A stretch of DNA of 64,000 nucleotides from Neolewinella aurantiaca. GTDB lineage: Bacteria; Bacteroidota; Bacteroidia; Chitinophagales; Saprospiraceae. Positions 61,694 to 64,000 of the stretch are shown here, piece by piece; positions within the stretch are counted from its first letter, which is position 1, and each line of letters begins with the position of its first letter. The DNA is taken from contig NZ_VOXD01000023.1 in NCBI RefSeq assembly GCF_008014675.1, positions 42,572 to 106,571 of the forward strand, written 5' to 3'. Under the pieces are notes generated by a model. That model was given only the letters and a program-made list of their open reading frames with translations, was not told where the DNA came from and did not search any database. Made by a program: the position numbers and the translations under genes.

Positions 61694-63862
61694 ATGTCTC
61701 AGTCAAGAAGAAAGTTCCTTATCAAAGCCGGTATCGGCACCGGTCTGCTGTTCGGAACCGCCTATTGCCTGCCCATTCGCCGCAAGATTGCGGGCATGGT
61801 GAATACGGCCGAATCACCGTATTTAGGGCCTACTAACGATCCGAAAATATGGTTTGAGGTAACACCCGACAACCAGATCATCTTCCACAGTCCTAAAATG
61901 GAAATGGGCCAGGGTGTCTTTACGGGCCTGGCGCAGATTGCCGCCGACGAACTGGAAGTAGGCGTCGAGCAAATCAAGGTAGTCCACGCATCTACGGGAT
62001 CAGGAAATATCGATAAATTCGCAACCGGCGGAAGCACCAGCATCAACAGCCTCTGGAAACCGCTTCGTGAGCTGGCCGCTACTATGCGGATGATGCTGAT
62101 CAACGCAGCCGCCGACCAACTCGGCGTGGCAGCTTCGGGCCTGAGTACCTTGAACGGCGTCATCTCCGGCGCCGGAAAGTCTATTACCTACGGAGAGGTC
62201 GCCGCTGCCGTCACGGATTGGGAAATACCCGATACGCCCGAACTCAAAGACCCTAAAACATATAAGTTCATTGGTAAGCCAACGCCCCGCGTGGACCTTA
62301 TGGACAAAGTGACCGGAGCCCCGATCTACGGCATGGACGCCGAAATGCCGGGGATGTTGTTCGGTTCGGTGGCCCGGCCCGAAGGCCTCGACTCCAAATT
62401 CACCGGTGTGGATACTTCGGTTGCCGAAGGAATGCCCGGCGTAGTAAAAGTTATCGTCGAAGATGATTTCGTAGGTGTGGTTGCCGACTCCTTCGTTAAT
62501 GCCGAAAAAGCAAAAGAGAAGCTAAACGTAAACTGGGAGATCAATCGAAAATGGGATGATTTCGACGTCGAAGCTGCCATTAAAGTCGGCCAGGGCAAAC
62601 CGATCGAAATTCAGAAAGAGGGGAATGCGAAAAAACTCCTGAAAGACGGAGAAGAAGGCATCATCCAGTCGGAATACTTCAGCCCGATCGGCGCGCACGC
62701 TCAGATCGAGCCCAACGGGTGCCTGGCCTACGTCGAAGACGATAAAGTCACCCTTAGAATGTCGACCCAGGTGGCTGAAATCACCCGCAAAGAAGTAGCC
62801 AGCCGGCTCGGGTTCAGTAAAGACGAAGTTATTCTGGAGCCAACCTTTCTGGGTGGTGGATTCGGGCGGCGTTTGCATACCCCAAACGCGATCCAGGCGG
62901 CGGTGATGAGTAAAGCGGTCGGTAAACCCGTGAAATGCTTCTTCAGCCGGAAGGAAGAGTTCCAGAACGATACCTTCCGCCCACCTACCCACAACGTTCT
63001 CAAAGGTAAACTGACCGCTGATGGCAAGATCGAAGCCCTCAGCCACGACATTTCCAGCGGTGATGTGATGTACGGCTCTCCGCTCGTACCCGGCATCCTG
63101 CAAAAAGTGATCGGGGCTGATCTCGGAGCCTGGCGCGGGGGAATGATTCAATACCACGGCATCCCGAACTACCGGGCAGTGAGCTGGCGCGTGAAACTGC
63201 CCTTTGCTACCAGCTGGTGGAGAAGCCTCGGCCTGCTCGCCAACACTTTTGCCGTCGAAAGCTTCATGGATGAACTGGCCGAAGCTGCCGGCAAAGACCC
63301 GGTTTCTTTCCGGCTCGACCACCTCTCCGAAACAAAAGCAGATGTTCGCCTGGCCAAAGTGATTGCGAAAGCTGCAGAAGTAGCGGATTACCAAAATGAG
63401 CCCTTTGGCCCAACGGACGAATCGGGCAACTATGACCGGGCCATGGGCTTCGCCTGCAGCACCGACGTAAACACACCCTGTGCGCACGTGGCGGAAGTCT
63501 CCATCGTCGACGGCGAAATAAAAGTGCACAAAGTAACCTGCGTCATGGATCCGGGCCTGGTCATCAACCCTGATCAGGTTCGTGCGCAGTGCGAGGGCAG
63601 CATCATAATGGGTATGAGCGCGGTGCTCTACGAAAAAATGACCGTAGAAGACAATGCGCTCTACCCTGTCATTTACGGTGCCTACGAAATGGCCCTGATG
63701 AAAGATGCACCAAAGGAAATCGATGTCGTTCTACTGGAAAACGACGACAACCCCGGCGGCGTCGGAGAGCCGCCCATGGGGCCCATCGGAGCAGCCATTG
63801 CTAATGCCGTTTACCGCCTGACAAAAAAACGGGTACGGAGGATTCCGCTGAGAGTTTCGTAG
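61694..63862 (+). CDS. Molybdopterin-binding large subunit (isoquinoline 1-oxidoreductase type)
   Basis: This 722-residue catalytic subunit of the xanthine oxidase family has a twin-arginine signal (SQSRRKFLIKAGIGTGLLFG), which indicates export through Tat together with the [2Fe-2S] subunit. Motifs are KMEMGQGVFTGLAQI, GGSTSINSLWKPLRE, EPTFLGGGFGRRLHTP and GGVGEPPMGPIGAAIANAVY with the catalytic Glu. The FAD subunit of classical xanthine dehydrogenases is absent, so electrons pass directly from [2Fe-2S] to the cytochrome c encoded upstream. The substrate is an aldehyde or N-heterocycle; it cannot be named. Confidence 0.93.
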   Translation: MSQSRRKFLIKAGIGTGLLFGTAYCLPIRRKIAGMVNTAESPYLGPTNDPKIWFEVTPDNQIIFHSPKMEMGQGVFTGLAQIAADELEVGVEQIKVVHASTGSGNIDKFATGGSTSINSLWKPLRELAATMRMMLINAAADQLGVAASGLSTLNGVISGAGKSITYGEVAAAVTDWEIPDTPELKDPKTYKFIGKPTPRVDLMDKVTGAPIYGMDAEMPGMLFGSVARPEGLDSKFTGVDTSVAEGMPGVVKVIVEDDFVGVVADSFVNAEKAKEKLNVNWEINRKWDDFDVEAAIKVGQGKPIEIQKEGNAKKLLKDGEEGIIQSEYFSPIGAHAQIEPNGCLAYVEDDKVTLRMSTQVAEITRKEVASRLGFSKDEVILEPTFLGGGFGRRLHTPNAIQAAVMSKAVGKPVKCFFSRKEEFQNDTFRPPTHNVLKGKLTADGKIEALSHDISSGDVMYGSPLVPGILQKVIGADLGAWRGGMIQYHGIPNYRAVSWRVKLPFATSWWRSLGLLANTFAVESFMDELAEAAGKDPVSFRLDHLSETKADVRLAKVIAKAAEVADYQNEPFGPTDESGNYDRAMGFACSTDVNTPCAHVAEVSIVDGEIKVHKVTCVMDPGLVINPDQVRAQCEGSIIMGMSAVLYEKMTVEDNALYPVIYGAYEMALMKDAPKEIDVVLLENDDNPGGVGEPPMGPIGAAIANAVYRLTKKRVRRIPLRVS

Positions 63863-63928
63863 TTTTTCAGGGCGCGGCCCTTTAAGTTTGTGCTGAGGCA
63901 ATCGGCCTATACATAGAGAAAGCAAAAA

Positions 63929-63992
63929 TGTGTAACTTGAATTGATGAGCCGCCGCCGTTAGGAGGATGGCGGTCATCAATCAAGCTACACA
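63929..63992. repeat. Long imperfect inverted repeat near the right edge
   Basis: TGTGTAACTTGAATTGATGA (63929-) and the reverse complement of TCATCAATCAAGCTACACA form a nearly perfect stem with two single-base bulges and one mismatch, closed by CCGCC/GGCGG around a loop of about 14 nt. It lies 67 bp after the dehydrogenase stop. It could be a terminator without U-run, a REP-like element, or an end of an element continuing past the window. Confidence 0.65.
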
Positions 63993-64000
63993 TTCGTAAA

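Noticed and set aside
63929..63992. Integron attC site
   Set aside because: The palindrome lacks proper R''/R' core boxes (RYYYAAC and GTTRRRY at the ends), and no integrase or gene cassette is near.

Overview
The window (about 54-56% GC by eye) reads as chromosome of a Bacteroidota bacterium, most likely of the Saprospiria/Lewinella type. The grounds are type IX secretion (T9SS) type A C-terminal domains, many SPII lipoproteins, DUF4331 and DUF3500 proteins, SprB-like adhesin repeats, a cytochrome-oxidase assembly cluster of the Bacteroidota kind, and TAnnTTTGC promoter boxes. The genus is inference; no rRNA or tRNA gene was found.

Layout. 1-10 kb: the end of a NadR-like ATPase, a lipoprotein, then a same-strand locus of a TonB-dependent receptor, two tandem DUF4331 proteins (only the second with a T9SS tail) and a TPR lipoprotein. 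10-19 kb: tmk, a TIR-like/TPR/SDR fusion, an LVIVD propeller lipoprotein, a barrel-like protein, an ECF sigma factor overlapping an anti-sigma-like transenvelope barrel protein, and a GH26 mannanase. 19-33 kb: an ABC transporter with a His-rich FtsX permease, a 51-residue membrane protein, an Ate1-like transferase, a UbiD-family decarboxylase, dps, a T9SS-exported putative glycosidase, a peroxiredoxin, a DUF3500 lipoprotein, and an SDR / membrane protein / AraC cluster. 33-40 kb: one gene for a 2273-residue surface protein (DUF4347, propeller repeats, adhesin repeats, four 90-residue repeats). 40-57 kb: oligopeptidase B, an LLM flavin enzyme, an LptF/LptG permease, a retropepsin-PDZ protein, a VWA protein, a lipoprotein, a glycosyltransferase coupled to recQ, a Clp-type AAA+ fused to an FtsH-type M41 peptidase, and aspartate kinase. 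57.4-58.7 kb: ten tandem 135-bp hairpin units. 58.8-64 kb: cytochrome-oxidase assembly genes, then a diheme cytochrome c / [2Fe-2S] / molybdopterin dehydrogenase set of the isoquinoline 1-oxidoreductase type.

The most unusual signal is at DNA level. A motif of about 20 bp, consensus CTTTGCACCTGCGNCCGCGCC, occurs about 18 times in either orientation. It lies between genes and also inside six unrelated proteins, where it reads as AxxQVQS or as an Ala-Pro linker depending on orientation. In at least three intergenic places two copies face outward as the ends of MITE-like elements of about 145-350 bp. Two protein architectures also stand out: a soluble Clp-AAA+/M41 protease and a TIR-like/TPR/SDR fusion. 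The glycosyltransferase carries an in-frame 5 x 7-bp repeat that could slip and switch the gene off.
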